A DNA stretch of 64,000 nt from Bacteroidetes bacterium HGW-Bacteroidetes-6 (GCA_002842495.1 PHDB01000006.1:1-64000), one strand, 5' to 3'. Shown: positions 52,401 through 60,917, counted from the first letter of the stretch. Notes: generated by a model not told the origin, from the letters alone. Numbers and translations are program-made.

Positions 52401-55400
52401 CCAATGTGGAATACATCGAATTCTGGGTAATGGATCCTTTTATTTATAACCCATCGCATTCGGGTGGAAAACTTATTTTTGACATCGGCGATATCTCCGA
52501 AGATGTGCTGCGTGATCACCGCAAAAGCTACGAAAACGGATTACCAACTTCTGCCACCATTGAGAACGTCGACTCAACTCAATGGGGTCGCGTTCCTTTG
52601 CTTCAGGCCCTGGTGAATTCGTTCGATAACGATCCTACCTCACGTGAATTTCAGGATGTTGGTCTTGATGGACTTTCGGATGCCGACGAAAACAGCTACT
52701 TCTACAACTTATATGTGAATGCAGTCGGAACCGTTTTTGGGACTGGCTCCAATGCCTACTTAAAAGCTGTAGAAGACCCTTCCACCGACAACTTCCACTA
52801 TTTCCGCGGTTCTGATTACGATACCCAGGAACTTGACATTTTGGAACGCTATAAAAAATACAACGGCGTTGAAAAAAACAGCCCTACAAGCGAGCAATCG
52901 CCCGAGACATATCCTACTTCGTCAACAACTCTCCCAAACGTCGAAGACATCAATCGCGACAATACCCTCAACGAATCGGAACGCTATTTCCAATACGAAA
53001 TCGATTTGGAACCATCAAAAATGAATGTCGGAGAGAACTACATTACTGATGTTTTCACAGCTTCGCCAAGATTGGCCGATGGAACGACCGGCTCGGTGAA
53101 ATGGTATCAGTTTAAAATTCCCGTAAAAGACCCCGATTTGGTTGTTGGTGGAATTCAGGATTTCAAATCAATACGGTTTATCCGCGTTTTATTGAAAGAT
53201 TTCGCAGAACCTGTTGTTTTACGTTTTGCAACACTTGAGCTTGCACGAAGTCAGTGGAGAAAATACGACAATGCATTGCTGTATCCGGGAGAATATATTC
53301 CCTCCGACGATCAAAACGGAACCTCTTTTGATATTTCAGCAGTTAATGTAGAAGAAAATGGTAGCCGGACTCCCATTCCCTATGTGCTACCTCCGGGAAT
53401 TGAGCGCGAAGTTGGTTATGGCTCTACTACCATGTACGAAATGAACGAACAATCGCTTGTATTGAAAGCTTGCGACCTCATCGATGGTGATGCTCGCGCT
53501 GTTTACAAAACCTGCGACTTCGACATTCGCCTGTACAAACGCCTTAAAATGTTTATCCATTCCGAGTTGACTTCGCCCGATTTATACTCACTCAGCAATG
53601 GTGATGTTTCCCTATTCATTCGTCTCGGAACCGACTTCACTAACAACTTCTACGAATACGAAATTCCATTGCATCCAACTCCGTTAAATGTAAGTGCTCA
53701 GGATCCTGATATCAGACAACTTGTGTGGGCCGACTCACTCGATTTGGAGCTTTCGAAACTGACCGATCTGAAAAAGGCACGAAATATTGCCATGCGTTTG
53801 GAAAATTCCACAGTAAACCTCATGACACCATACTATCAATACGATGGTGAAAACAAAATGACCATCATGGGTATTCCAAACCTGAGCGATGTACGTACAA
53901 TTATGATTGGTGTGCGTAATCCTAAGCGGAGCCCTTTGAACCTTTCGGACGATGGTATGGCCAAATGTTTCGAAGTATGGGTGAACGAGCTACGTCTTTC
54001 CGACTTCGACGAAGACGGAGGTTGGGCCGCAACAACACGTGTAACAGCCGATCTTGCCGACCTCGGGAATGTTGCCATGGTTGGAAATGTTTCTACTGCT
54101 GGTTTTGGCAGCATCGAAAAAAAGGTGTCGGAGCGGCAAAAAGACAATATCATGTCCTACGACTTCGCCACCAATCTTGAATTAGGCAAATTCCTTCCTG
54201 AAAAATCGGGTCTTAAAATACCCATGCACTTCGATATTAGTGAGTCGTTCAGCAATCCACAATACAATCCTCTCAATCCCGACCTTTATTTACGCGACGA
54301 CTTGGAAACCTACAGCACACAGGCCGAAAAAGACTCTATCCTCAATATTGTTCAGGATTATACTCGCCGAAAAAGTCTCAACTTTGTAAATATCCGCAAG
54401 GAAAAAACCGGCGGAAATACAAAAACACATATTTATGACCTGTCGAACTTCGACCTCACCTATGCATACAACGAAGTATTTCAAAGGAACATCGAAATAG
54501 AATACAATCTCAAGAAAAATTACCGCGGTGCTCTCGGATACAATTATTCCAATACACCAAAGAACTATCAGCCATTTAAAAAGGTAAAACTTCTTCAGAA
54601 AAAAGCATTTAAGCTTATTGGCGACTTTAACTTCTATTTATTGCCCAAATCGCTTTCGTTTCGCACCGATCTTGATCGAGGCTACGAAGAAAACCTTTGG
54701 AGAAACAAAACTGATGCTCTTATTATTATCGAACCTTCATATTTGAAAACTTTTAACTGGAATCGTACATATTCTATGAAATTTGACTTGACAAAAAGCA
54801 TCAAAGTCGATTTCAATGCTATGGCTAATGCCAGGGTGGATGAACCTCCAGGAAAACTGGATAAAGAAGACAGCGAGTATCAGGCAAAAATGGACTCTAT
54901 CTGGCAAAACATTAAAAGCATGGGCCGCATCACCAACTATAATCAGTCGTTGAAGGTAAATTATGCGATTCCTGTTAATAAGCTTCCTATGCTCGACTGG
55001 ATAAGCTCTTCGGCTCAATATTCCGGTGATTACAAATGGATTGCCTCACCTTTATATAAGGACTCTCTTGGGAATTATGCCGAACATCCCTATGGAAACA
55101 CCATCGAAAACAACCGTTCCATTTCAATCAATACCAATGGAAATATGGTGACTCTGTACAACAAAATCCCTTATCTCAAAAAACTGAATCAGAAATCGAC
55201 CAGACCCACAGCCAACAATCGTAGGGTTCTTCCTACCGATTCTGATTCAAGCGATGTTGGAAGTAAGGATACTACGGCTCTATTCAAAAAAATAGCCGAT
55301 AACTTTTTGCGTTTTTTAATGATGACCAAAAACCTTTCGCTCGCATACACACTTGCCGAAGGCACTTATGTTCCCGGCTACAGAGGTGGAATCGATATTT

Positions 55401-56668
55401 TGGGCATGGATCTAAGCAGACAGGCTCCGGGATGGGGATTTGTTTTTGGTGATCAGCGCGATATACGTCCTTTTCTTGTTCAAAACGACCTCCTCAGCAA
55501 AGACTCTCTGCTCAATAATGCTTATGCGACCCGCAGAAACGAAAACCTGAATGCGCGTGTTTCGCTCGAACCTTCCAAAAACATGAAAATCGAGTTAACG
55601 GCTATGCGAAACTTCACTGCTAATCACAGCGAATACTTTAAATACGACGAAGCCAACAACAATTATCGAAGTTACTCAGCAGTCGACAATGGTAGTTTCA
55701 GCATGTCAATCATCACATGGAAAACCGCTTTCATTTCAGATTATCAGGATTATTCCAATCAATCTTTCGAAGACTTCAAAAACATCAGGCCCGAAATTGC
55801 AGCAGAAGTAGCACAAGGTAGTGGCAACTGGGACGGAACTTATTTTACCGACACTCTTTCTGGGCTCCAGTATCCAACCGGTTATGGGCCAACGTCGCAG
55901 GAAGTACTGATTCCCGCATTCTTAACAGCCTATACTGGCGCCAATCCATCAAAATATATTCGCAACACATTTCCACGAATTCCTCTGCCCAACTGGCGAC
56001 TTACATACAGCGGACTTACGGAAATACCTTGGTTCAAAAAGCGTTTTAAATCGGCCACTATTTCGCATGCATATCGTTCAACATACAATATTGGTGGCTA
56101 CACCTCGAACGTTCTCTTTTCCGACTCCGATGGCGACGGTTTTACTTTTGTAAAAGATGCCATGAACAACTTCCTTCCCAGATATGAGATTGCTCAAGTT
56201 AGCATCACTGAGCAATTCAGTCCGCTTATCAACATCGATTTAACCTGGAAAAACAGTCTTATCAGCAAGATAGAATACAAAAAATCGAGAAATCTTGCGA
56301 TGAGTTTTTCCAACAATCAGCTTACTGAAGTTATTTCCGGAGAAATTACATTAGGACTTGGCTATCGAATTAAAGATGTTGAGTTTGAAATCTCAAATAA
56401 ACCATTCAAAAGCGATTTAAGTCTGAAAGCTGATTTTTCAATCAGAAACAATAAAACTGTTCTAAGAAAAATTGTAGAAAATGTCGATCAAATCAGTGCT
56501 GGTCAAAAAATTATTTCAGTAAATCTCTCGGCAGAATACATGCTAAGCCAAAAATTTACCATCAGGGCTTTCTTTGACAAAGTGATAAACAATCCCTACA
56601 TTTCGTCGCAGTTTCTCAACAGCAATACCAATGCAGGAATCAGTCTACGCTTCTCGCTCGCACAATAA
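49445..56668 (+). CDS. sprA: T9SS outer-membrane translocon SprA (Sov)
   Basis: About 2407 residues, the usual size of SprA, the very large barrel that forms the protein-conducting channel of the type IX secretion system. The start is uncertain: the only nearby ATG (49433) is followed after one codon by an in-frame TGA, so translation probably begins at GTG 49445 or TTG 49442. Then a hydrophobic stretch YLFFPVATTLAIITAQVIS serves as signal peptide. Typical blocks: DYRPSFSMNREEYYQYDFDKAVRDYW, NTIDIRPSGTAELIFGINANR, IGDKVDFGVKYNTESSFEFENKMKL-type strands, ARAIGKTGTAYIDDFEGSKSSIDI, VEYIEFWVMDPF and a C-terminal barrel ending GISLRFSLAQ. Flanked by ruvA and gcvH, the classical sprA neighbours. 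Confidence 0.93.
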   Translation: MKGYLFFPVATTLAIITAQVISPVSHNPQIHNLPVNSFVTVPVDTPPPGDTLPFPFNDDPVYSPQSNNNPLFFNDPKNISDTVIFDPETGEYIFQRKVGSLDYRPSFSMNREEYYQYDFDKAVRDYWLERSSAAGKKHNGNGLQFNLPLLGNEGIFGSNTIDIRPSGTAELIFGINANRRDDPALNVKQRRTANFDFQEKIQMNVQAKIGDKVDFGVKYNTESSFEFENKMKLQYEGKEDEIIKSIEAGDVTLPLNSTLINGSQSLFGIKSKLQFGKVTVTSVISQQKGQTSNITVTGGAQTSDFELYADEYEEKKHFLVSQYFRNNYNNWLENMPVIGSPINITKMEVWVTNIGPATQENRNIVAMMDLGEQSPYNTNITGYPTSLAQFPDNESNDLLDIVNIDQIRDINSVNAYLNGLGFTGGVDYEKIENARLLAPTEYTYNSKLGFISLNSTLNDDQVLAVAFQYTVLGSDSVFQVGEFSNGGIAAPGCLMVKLLKSTAQNTKIPLWGLMMKNVYAIGGYQVNPEDFRLDVLYKSDALGVPAGYLLEGNLQGIPLIRVLNMDNLNANNDPEPDGIFDFIDNAATIGGTINAKNGRIFFPMLEPFGQDLRNEIGDQTLADKYCYDSLYTMTKTGARQYPNKNRFTIAGRFKSSVGNEISLNAMNIPQGSVKVTAGGILLTENVDYTVDYTLGRLKIINEGILNSGAPINISLESNSLFSIQTKTFLGTHIDYEVNRNLLVGATILNLTERPFTYKVNIGEEPISNTMWGLNLSYQTESRLLTKAVDALPFIQTKAVSKVNIDAEVANLIPGHARAIGKTGTAYIDDFEGSKSSIDIKNVGTWFISSVPQGQSALFPEAANDTTLASGFNRAKLAWYVIDPLFFRNNNLTPDHIRNDPAMQSNHYMREVLETEVFPYKQNANNIVTNIAVLDLAYYPSEKGPYNYDVDPTPVSAGIDADGNLNDPASRWAGIMRKVETPDFEETNVEYIEFWVMDPFIYNPSHSGGKLIFDIGDISEDVLRDHRKSYENGLPTSATIENVDSTQWGRVPLLQALVNSFDNDPTSREFQDVGLDGLSDADENSYFYNLYVNAVGTVFGTGSNAYLKAVEDPSTDNFHYFRGSDYDTQELDILERYKKYNGVEKNSPTSEQSPETYPTSSTTLPNVEDINRDNTLNESERYFQYEIDLEPSKMNVGENYITDVFTASPRLADGTTGSVKWYQFKIPVKDPDLVVGGIQDFKSIRFIRVLLKDFAEPVVLRFATLELARSQWRKYDNALLYPGEYIPSDDQNGTSFDISAVNVEENGSRTPIPYVLPPGIEREVGYGSTTMYEMNEQSLVLKACDLIDGDARAVYKTCDFDIRLYKRLKMFIHSELTSPDLYSLSNGDVSLFIRLGTDFTNNFYEYEIPLHPTPLNVSAQDPDIRQLVWADSLDLELSKLTDLKKARNIAMRLENSTVNLMTPYYQYDGENKMTIMGIPNLSDVRTIMIGVRNPKRSPLNLSDDGMAKCFEVWVNELRLSDFDEDGGWAATTRVTADLADLGNVAMVGNVSTAGFGSIEKKVSERQKDNIMSYDFATNLELGKFLPEKSGLKIPMHFDISESFSNPQYNPLNPDLYLRDDLETYSTQAEKDSILNIVQDYTRRKSLNFVNIRKEKTGGNTKTHIYDLSNFDLTYAYNEVFQRNIEIEYNLKKNYRGALGYNYSNTPKNYQPFKKVKLLQKKAFKLIGDFNFYLLPKSLSFRTDLDRGYEENLWRNKTDALIIIEPSYLKTFNWNRTYSMKFDLTKSIKVDFNAMANARVDEPPGKLDKEDSEYQAKMDSIWQNIKSMGRITNYNQSLKVNYAIPVNKLPMLDWISSSAQYSGDYKWIASPLYKDSLGNYAEHPYGNTIENNRSISINTNGNMVTLYNKIPYLKKLNQKSTRPTANNRRVLPTDSDSSDVGSKDTTALFKKIADNFLRFLMMTKNLSLAYTLAEGTYVPGYRGGIDILGMDLSRQAPGWGFVFGDQRDIRPFLVQNDLLSKDSLLNNAYATRRNENLNARVSLEPSKNMKIELTAMRNFTANHSEYFKYDEANNNYRSYSAVDNGSFSMSIITWKTAFISDYQDYSNQSFEDFKNIRPEIAAEVAQGSGNWDGTYFTDTLSGLQYPTGYGPTSQEVLIPAFLTAYTGANPSKYIRNTFPRIPLPNWRLTYSGLTEIPWFKKRFKSATISHAYRSTYNIGGYTSNVLFSDSDGDGFTFVKDAMNNFLPRYEIAQVSITEQFSPLINIDLTWKNSLISKIEYKKSRNLAMSFSNNQLTEVISGEITLGLGYRIKDVEFEISNKPFKSDLSLKADFSIRNNKTVLRKIVENVDQISAGQKIISVNLSAEYMLSQKFTIRAFFDKVINNPYISSQFLNSNTNAGISLRFSLAQ

Positions 56669-56681
56669 TTTTCGCAGCTTG

Positions 56682-56712
56682 TTTGGCAGAATCAAAAAAT
56701 AATGTAATTTTG
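56682..56712 (+). promoter_or_regulatory. Promoter of gcvH
   Basis: TTTG (56682-56685), 19-nt spacer, TAATTTTG (56705-56712); leader about 20 nt. Consensus on both elements. Confidence 0.75.
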
Positions 56713-56734
56713 AAGCCTAAAAATAAAATAGAAA

Positions 56735-57115
56735 ATGAAAATTCCTGAAGATTTGTTATACACCAAGGATCATGAATGGATTCGGGTCGAAGGTGATGTT
56801 GCATTTATTGGCGTTACCGATTTTGCTCAATCCGAATTGGGCGACGTTGTTTTCGTTGAGGTGGAAACTGTTGGTGAAATTCTCGAACGCGAAGAAGCGC
56901 TGGGTACAATAGAAGCCGTAAAAACCGTTAGCGACGTGTTTATGCCAGTGGCCGGCGAAGTCCTTGAATTCAATGAATTGGTAAAAGAGACGCCGGATCT
57001 CATCAACAAAGATCCGTATGGAGATGGCTGGATTGTGAAAATTAAAATTACTGAACAGGAACACTTGAATGATTTGATGAATGCTGAAAGCTATAAAAGT
57101 CAGACTGGCCATTAA
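56735..57115 (+). CDS. gcvH: Glycine cleavage system H protein
   Basis: 126 residues, lipoyl carrier that shuttles the aminomethyl group between P, T and L proteins. KDHEWIRVEGDVAFIGVTDFAQSELGD is the family N-terminus; the lipoylated Lys lies in LGTIEAVKTVSDVFMPVAGEV (~residue 65-72 region); the C-terminus is NKDPYGDGWIVKIKI. Complete and normal. No gcvP or gcvT in the window. It has its own consensus promoter although it follows sprA closely. Confidence 0.96.
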   Translation: MKIPEDLLYTKDHEWIRVEGDVAFIGVTDFAQSELGDVVFVEVETVGEILEREEALGTIEAVKTVSDVFMPVAGEVLEFNELVKETPDLINKDPYGDGWIVKIKITEQEHLNDLMNAESYKSQTGH

Positions 57116-57243
57116 TCCCTGTTTTCCTGCTTATTAGCATTGTTTTCAGCCTTTAACTTGCCGGATTGTACCTTTTCCTGATATTAACATTATGAAATAA
57201 GTACTTTTCTGCATCTTTGAATAAATTTTTAAACAGCAAAACC

Positions 57244-57927
57244 ATGGAAATTAAGAAAAACCCCAAATACGATCTGGAACCCCGAAAGGGATTTTTCCTT
57301 GAACTGGGCTTGGTATTTGCCCTCGTTATAGTTCTTACCAGTTTCGAATGGAAAAAAACTGACAGCGCTGGAAACGACTGGGATCAGCTTCAGGTAGTGG
57401 ATATTCCGGAAGAAATGGTTGAAATCACCCGTCAGGAAGAGCCAGAACCTCCTAAACCAGAACCACAAACTACTTTGCTCGAGATTGTTGATGACAACGT
57501 TGATGTTCAGGACGACCTTGATATCAATGCCGAAGATGACCAAGACAACGAAGTTGGCGATTTTGTAGCTCCTATTCAGGATGACGACGAACCCGATATT
57601 ATTGAAGCAGAAATTTTCACCATTGTTGAAGAGCAACCCGGTTTCCCCGGTGGCGAATCAGCCCTGATGGAATATCTTGGCCGAAACATTAAATATCCGC
57701 AACTTGCTCGTGAAAGCAACATTCAGGGAACTGTTTTTGTTACGTTTGTTGTTGAACCCAACGGAAGCATATCAAATGTTAAAACCCTTCGTGGAATTGG
57801 TGGTGGTTGCGACGAAGAAGCTCTCCGTGTTGTAAAAAGTATGCCGAATTGGACTCCGGGAAAACAACGCGGAAAACCCGTTCGTGTTCAGTTCAACTTA
57901 CCCATTCGTTTTGTATTGCAAGGATAA
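57244..57927 (+). CDS. TonB family protein 1 of 3
   Basis: Start 57244 (MEIKKNPKYDLEPRKG), not the track start 57217; 227 residues. Layout: short basic N-terminus, one membrane span (FFLELGLVFALVIVLTSFEWKK, ~17-38), a Pro/Glu linker (EEPEPPKPEPQTT) followed by a very acidic region (VDVQDDLDINAEDDQDNEVGD), and a C-terminal TonB domain (EEQPGFPGGESALMEYLGRN, GTVFVTFVVEPNG, GIGGGCDEEALRVVKSMPNW, RVQFNLPIRFVLQG). It would carry proton-motive energy to outer-membrane receptors, but ExbB/ExbD are not nearby. First of three tandem paralogues, each with its own terminator or end. The transmembrane His usual in E. coli TonB is not seen. Confidence 0.9.
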   Translation: MEIKKNPKYDLEPRKGFFLELGLVFALVIVLTSFEWKKTDSAGNDWDQLQVVDIPEEMVEITRQEEPEPPKPEPQTTLLEIVDDNVDVQDDLDINAEDDQDNEVGDFVAPIQDDDEPDIIEAEIFTIVEEQPGFPGGESALMEYLGRNIKYPQLARESNIQGTVFVTFVVEPNGSISNVKTLRGIGGGCDEEALRVVKSMPNWTPGKQRGKPVRVQFNLPIRFVLQG

Positions 57928-57950
57928 TTAATATACAAACAAAATGATTA

Positions 57951-57976
57951 AAAACCGGCCGATGCCGGTTTTTTTA
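57951..57976 (+). terminator. Intrinsic terminator after TonB gene 1
   Basis: AAAACCGGC-CGAT-GCCGGTTTT followed by more T. Core CCGGCCGATGCCGG is repeated after TonB gene 2. Confidence 0.9.
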
Positions 57977-58018
57977 TTGCCTATAACTTTCTCAAAATAT
58001 ACTTTAACTTATTTGCAC

Positions 58019-58049
58019 TTGTCTTCGCAATTAATCTACTGTAAATTAG
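58019..58049 (+). promoter_or_regulatory. Promoter-like element of TonB gene 2
   Basis: TTG (58019-58021), 20-nt spacer, TAAATTAG (58042-58049). A TAnnTTAG variant of the -7 box with the same geometry as before TonB gene 3. Confidence 0.4.
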
Positions 58050-58075
58050 CTTATTAATACTAAAAGCCAACCATC

Positions 58076-58753
58076 ATGAAACCCAAGAAAAAAGACTCGA
58101 AAAACATGGAAAAGTTCAAATCTATCTTTTTCCAAACAGGATTGCTTATTTCTCTCTTTGTTGTACTCGCTGCATTTGAATGGAAAAAATACGACAGCAA
58201 CAACAACAACTTTTATCAACAAGTATTTGTTCCCATCGATGATGAGCTAGCAACAATTACCAAGGAAGAGCCTCCTAAAACCAAAATTATTCAGCCAACA
58301 ACAATCTTTGACATCAAAGACGACAATGTTGTCATTAACGACACCCTGGTTTTCGACCCTAACCCCGATATTAATCAAACAGTTGTAAAACATATTACCA
58401 TTGACACTACAGACATAGTGATAAATGATCCCCCTCCGGTATTTATTGCTCCTGTAATGCCCGAATTTCCCGGAGGAACCGAAGCATTATACAACTTTTT
58501 AGGCGGAAATATCAAATACCCATCGCTTGCCCGTGAAAGCAATATACAAGGAACAGTATTCGTCACTTTTGTAATCGAAAAAGATGGTTCGGTAACTAAC
58601 GCTCAAATTTTACGGGGAATTGGTGGTGGCTGCGACGAAGAAGCAATGCGTGTTGTTCGCAAAATGCCAAATTGGAATCCTGGACAAAACAGTCTTGGAA
58701 GACCTGTTCGCGTTCAATTAAACCTTCCTGTTCGATTTGTTTTAGAAGGATAA
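58076..58753 (+). CDS. TonB family protein 2 of 3
   Basis: 225 residues: MKPKKKDSKNMEKFKS, membrane span (IFFQTGLLISLFVVLAAFEWKK), Lys/Thr/Asp-rich linker (TITKEEPPKTKIIQPTTIF, then DPNPDINQTVVKHITIDTTD), and the C-terminal TonB domain (MPEFPGGTEALYNFLGGN, GTVFVTFVIEKDG, GIGGGCDEEAMRVVRKMPNW, LNLPVRFVLEG). Its N-terminus and TonB domain are nearest to copy 3, with a more diverged linker. Role as for copy 1: energy transduction across the periplasm. An internal ATG (KNMEK) could give a slightly shorter form. Confidence 0.9.
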   Translation: MKPKKKDSKNMEKFKSIFFQTGLLISLFVVLAAFEWKKYDSNNNNFYQQVFVPIDDELATITKEEPPKTKIIQPTTIFDIKDDNVVINDTLVFDPNPDINQTVVKHITIDTTDIVINDPPPVFIAPVMPEFPGGTEALYNFLGGNIKYPSLARESNIQGTVFVTFVIEKDGSVTNAQILRGIGGGCDEEAMRVVRKMPNWNPGQNSLGRPVRVQLNLPVRFVLEG

Positions 58754-58770
58754 TGATTTGTGCTTCGAAA

Positions 58771-58797
58771 AAGGCCGGCCGATGCCGGTCTTTTTTA
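58771..58797 (+). terminator. Intrinsic terminator after TonB gene 2
   Basis: AAGGCCGGC-CGAT-GCCGGTCTT then T-run; the same loop and core as the TonB gene 1 terminator, evidence that gene and terminator were duplicated together. Confidence 0.88.
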
Positions 58798-58838
58798 TTC
58801 CTTAAACTTTATCAAACCATTCACTCACTTATTGAATC

Positions 58839-58869
58839 TTGTAACGGAACATATACGATTGTATTTTAG
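58839..58869 (+). promoter_or_regulatory. Promoter-like element of TonB gene 3
   Basis: TTG (58839-58841), 20-nt spacer, TATTTTAG (58862-58869), leader ~25 nt. It also argues for the ATG at 58895 instead of the track start 58760, which lies in the terminator of the previous gene. Confidence 0.45.
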
Positions 58870-58894
58870 ACTATTAATTGCAAAAACAATCAAA

Positions 58895-59572
58895 ATGGAA
58901 ATTAAAAAGAATGAATCGAAAAACATGGAAAAACACAAATTGCTGTTTTTTCAAATGGGATTGCTGATAGCCCTTTTTCTGGTATTGGCCGCCTTTGAGT
59001 GGAAGAAAGACGTTAACTCCATCTCAAATCTTTGTGTAGACGACTTTCCGATTATTGATCAAGATTTAGCACCGATTACCCCTCCCGATAAAAAGGACAT
59101 TAAACCAGTAGTAAACACCACACAACTGAAAATCACTACGCTCGATATCAATGATAACATCGATGTAGATGCCGAAGACAATCAAAATAAAAAGGCAGAA
59201 GTTTTTGAAAAACCTCTTGAACATGAAGAAACACCCGAAGTGGAAGGAGATGAAATTATCAAAGTGGCACCAGTCATGCCTGAGTTTCCGGGCGGAACCG
59301 AAGGACTTTATGAATTTCTTGGGGCAAACACAAGATATCCGCAGGCAGCCAAAGATATTGATTTGGAAGGAATAGTGTATGTGACTTTTATCATCGAAAA
59401 AGACGGTTCGGTAAGTAACTCGCAAATATTACGAGGAATCGGTGGTGGTTGCGACGAAGAAGCCTTGCGCGTTGTAAGAAAAATGCCACATTGGACTCCG
59501 GGCAAAAACAACCTTGGAAGACCTATACGGGTTCAAATGAATCTTCCGGTTAAATTCATCCTAAAAAGTTAA
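58895..59572 (+). CDS. TonB family protein 3 of 3
   Basis: Start 58895 (MEIKKNESKNMEKHKLL), 225 residues; the track ORF begins in the upstream terminator. Membrane span LFFQMGLLIALFLVLAAFEWKK, linker with an acidic patch (DIDVDAEDNQNKKAEVFEK-like region, EHEETPEVEGDE), and TonB C-terminal domain (MPEFPGGTEGLYEFLGAN, GIVYVTFIIEKDG, GIGGGCDEEALRVVRKMPHW, MNLPVKFILKS). The last four bases overlap the stop of the convergent U32 gene, so no copy of the terminator remains on this side. Confidence 0.9.
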   Translation: MEIKKNESKNMEKHKLLFFQMGLLIALFLVLAAFEWKKDVNSISNLCVDDFPIIDQDLAPITPPDKKDIKPVVNTTQLKITTLDINDNIDVDAEDNQNKKAEVFEKPLEHEETPEVEGDEIIKVAPVMPEFPGGTEGLYEFLGANTRYPQAAKDIDLEGIVYVTFIIEKDGSVSNSQILRGIGGGCDEEALRVVRKMPHWTPGKNNLGRPIRVQMNLPVKFILKS

Positions 59573-60804
59573 CTTCCGGACTCTACAATACGAAAGAGTT
59601 TATCGCCACGGCGAACCAAACGATCAACTTTAAATGCAAACAAACGTCCTTTTGGCGCAAAAGGTTCTAGTCCTTTATCGAGATGAATGTCTTCAAGAAC
59701 ACCCTCATACAGGCCTGTAGATGGGCCTGTTATGGTAATTTTTGTTCCCGAAAACACTTCAGATGTTTCCGCTCTGGCTTCAGCAACACCTAAATTTGAA
59801 AAGTAATTGGTGATTTTTCCAATAAATTCTCTACGCTCTGTAGCAGAACTCCCATGTTTCTCGCTCCACTCGCCTATGGTTTTGCCCATGTAATAACCAT
59901 CCCAAAATCCCCGATTGTAAACCTTTGCCAGACGATTCATCCATTTTTCAACACGACTTTCTGAAAAAGTGCCGTCGCTAACCGCTTGTATTGCTTCGCG
60001 ATAAACCTTAACAACCGCACTCACATATTCTGGAGGACGACCTCGACCTTCGATTTTAAGCACAGACACTCCCGCATCAATAAGTTTATCGACAAAACCA
60101 ACTGTGCATAAGTCTTTTGGCGACATAATATATTTATTATCAACCACAAGCTCAACTCCTCCTTCAAGGTCGGTTACCCGATAAGGTCTGCGACATATCT
60201 GTGTACATGCACCGCGATTTGCGCTGCTATTTGTATTATCAAGGCTTAGGTAACATTTTCCGCTAACAGCCATACAAAGGGCCCCATGAGCAAAAGCTTC
60301 AAGTCGAACTAATTGTCCTGATGGACCACAAATATTTTGGGTTTGAATACCAGAAGCGAGACTTTTCACCTGTTCCAGATTCATCTCACGGGAAAGTACC
60401 ATAACATCGGCCCATCTAGAGAAAAACCTAACCGCTTCGATATTAGTGATGTTCGATTGTGTTGAAAGATGAACATGAAGTCCAAGCTCACGTGCTTTCT
60501 CAAGAACTGCAATATCGGTGGCAATTACAGCATCAATGCCATTATGTGCAGCAATTGTCAAAATACGCCCAACCTCCTCAAGTTCGTTATCGAAAACAAC
60601 TGTATTTAAAGCCAACCATGCTTTTGCACCAAAATTGCGGCAAAGCCTTACAATCTGCGGCAAATCATCTGCTTGAAAATTCACAGCCGAGCCAGATCGC
60701 ATATTAAGTTTTCCGACACCAAAATAGACCGACGATGCACCACCTTCCAATGCTGCATGTAACGACTCAAAAGAGCCTACGGGAGCTGTAATTTCTACAT
60801 TCAT
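59569..60804 (-). CDS. U32 peptidase-family protein (tRNA/rRNA hydroxylation type)
   Basis: 411 residues. N-terminus MNVEITAPVGSFESLHAALEGGASSVYFG is typical of the family. The U32 signature is complete: LEAFAHGALCMAVSGKCYLS, with further Cys in NRGACTQICRRPY; these Cys are thought to hold an Fe-S cluster. KIEGRGRPPEYVSAVVKVYR follows, then a C-terminal beta domain (GTKITITGPSTGLYEG). Family members such as TrhP and RlhA hydroxylate tRNA or 23S rRNA rather than act as peptidases, and that is the more likely role; which RNA cannot be told. The -7 box ends 4 nt before the ATG, predicting a near-leaderless mRNA. Confidence 0.88.
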   Translation of the reverse strand: MNVEITAPVGSFESLHAALEGGASSVYFGVGKLNMRSGSAVNFQADDLPQIVRLCRNFGAKAWLALNTVVFDNELEEVGRILTIAAHNGIDAVIATDIAVLEKARELGLHVHLSTQSNITNIEAVRFFSRWADVMVLSREMNLEQVKSLASGIQTQNICGPSGQLVRLEAFAHGALCMAVSGKCYLSLDNTNSSANRGACTQICRRPYRVTDLEGGVELVVDNKYIMSPKDLCTVGFVDKLIDAGVSVLKIEGRGRPPEYVSAVVKVYREAIQAVSDGTFSESRVEKWMNRLAKVYNRGFWDGYYMGKTIGEWSEKHGSSATERREFIGKITNYFSNLGVAEARAETSEVFSGTKITITGPSTGLYEGVLEDIHLDKGLEPFAPKGRLFAFKVDRLVRRGDKLFRIVESGS

Positions 60805-60808
60805 GGCA

Positions 60809-60816
60809 CAAAGATA
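60809..60816 (-). promoter_or_regulatory. -7 box of the U32 gene
   Basis: Minus-strand TATCTTTG ending 4 nt before the ATG at 60804; the transcript would start within 1-3 nt of the start codon. Confidence 0.6.
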
Positions 60817-60853
60817 CGGAAAGAGCTCGAAATGTTTTTTTGTTAAATTGAGC

Positions 60854-60881
60854 TTGTAATCAAAAAATATTTATACTTTTG
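60854..60881 (+). promoter_or_regulatory. Promoter of the first small lipoprotein gene
   Basis: TTG (60854-60856), 17-nt spacer, TACTTTTG (60874-60881); leader ~33 nt to ATG 60918. Confidence 0.6.
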
Positions 60882-60917
60882 AAAAAACAATCTAATCGTT
60901 AAACCAAAATTGAAACC

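Noticed and set aside
57951-58797. Repeated CCGGCCGATGCCGG as a regulatory or attachment site
   Set aside because: Both copies are intrinsic terminators with T-runs directly after TonB genes; duplication of the gene explains the repeat.
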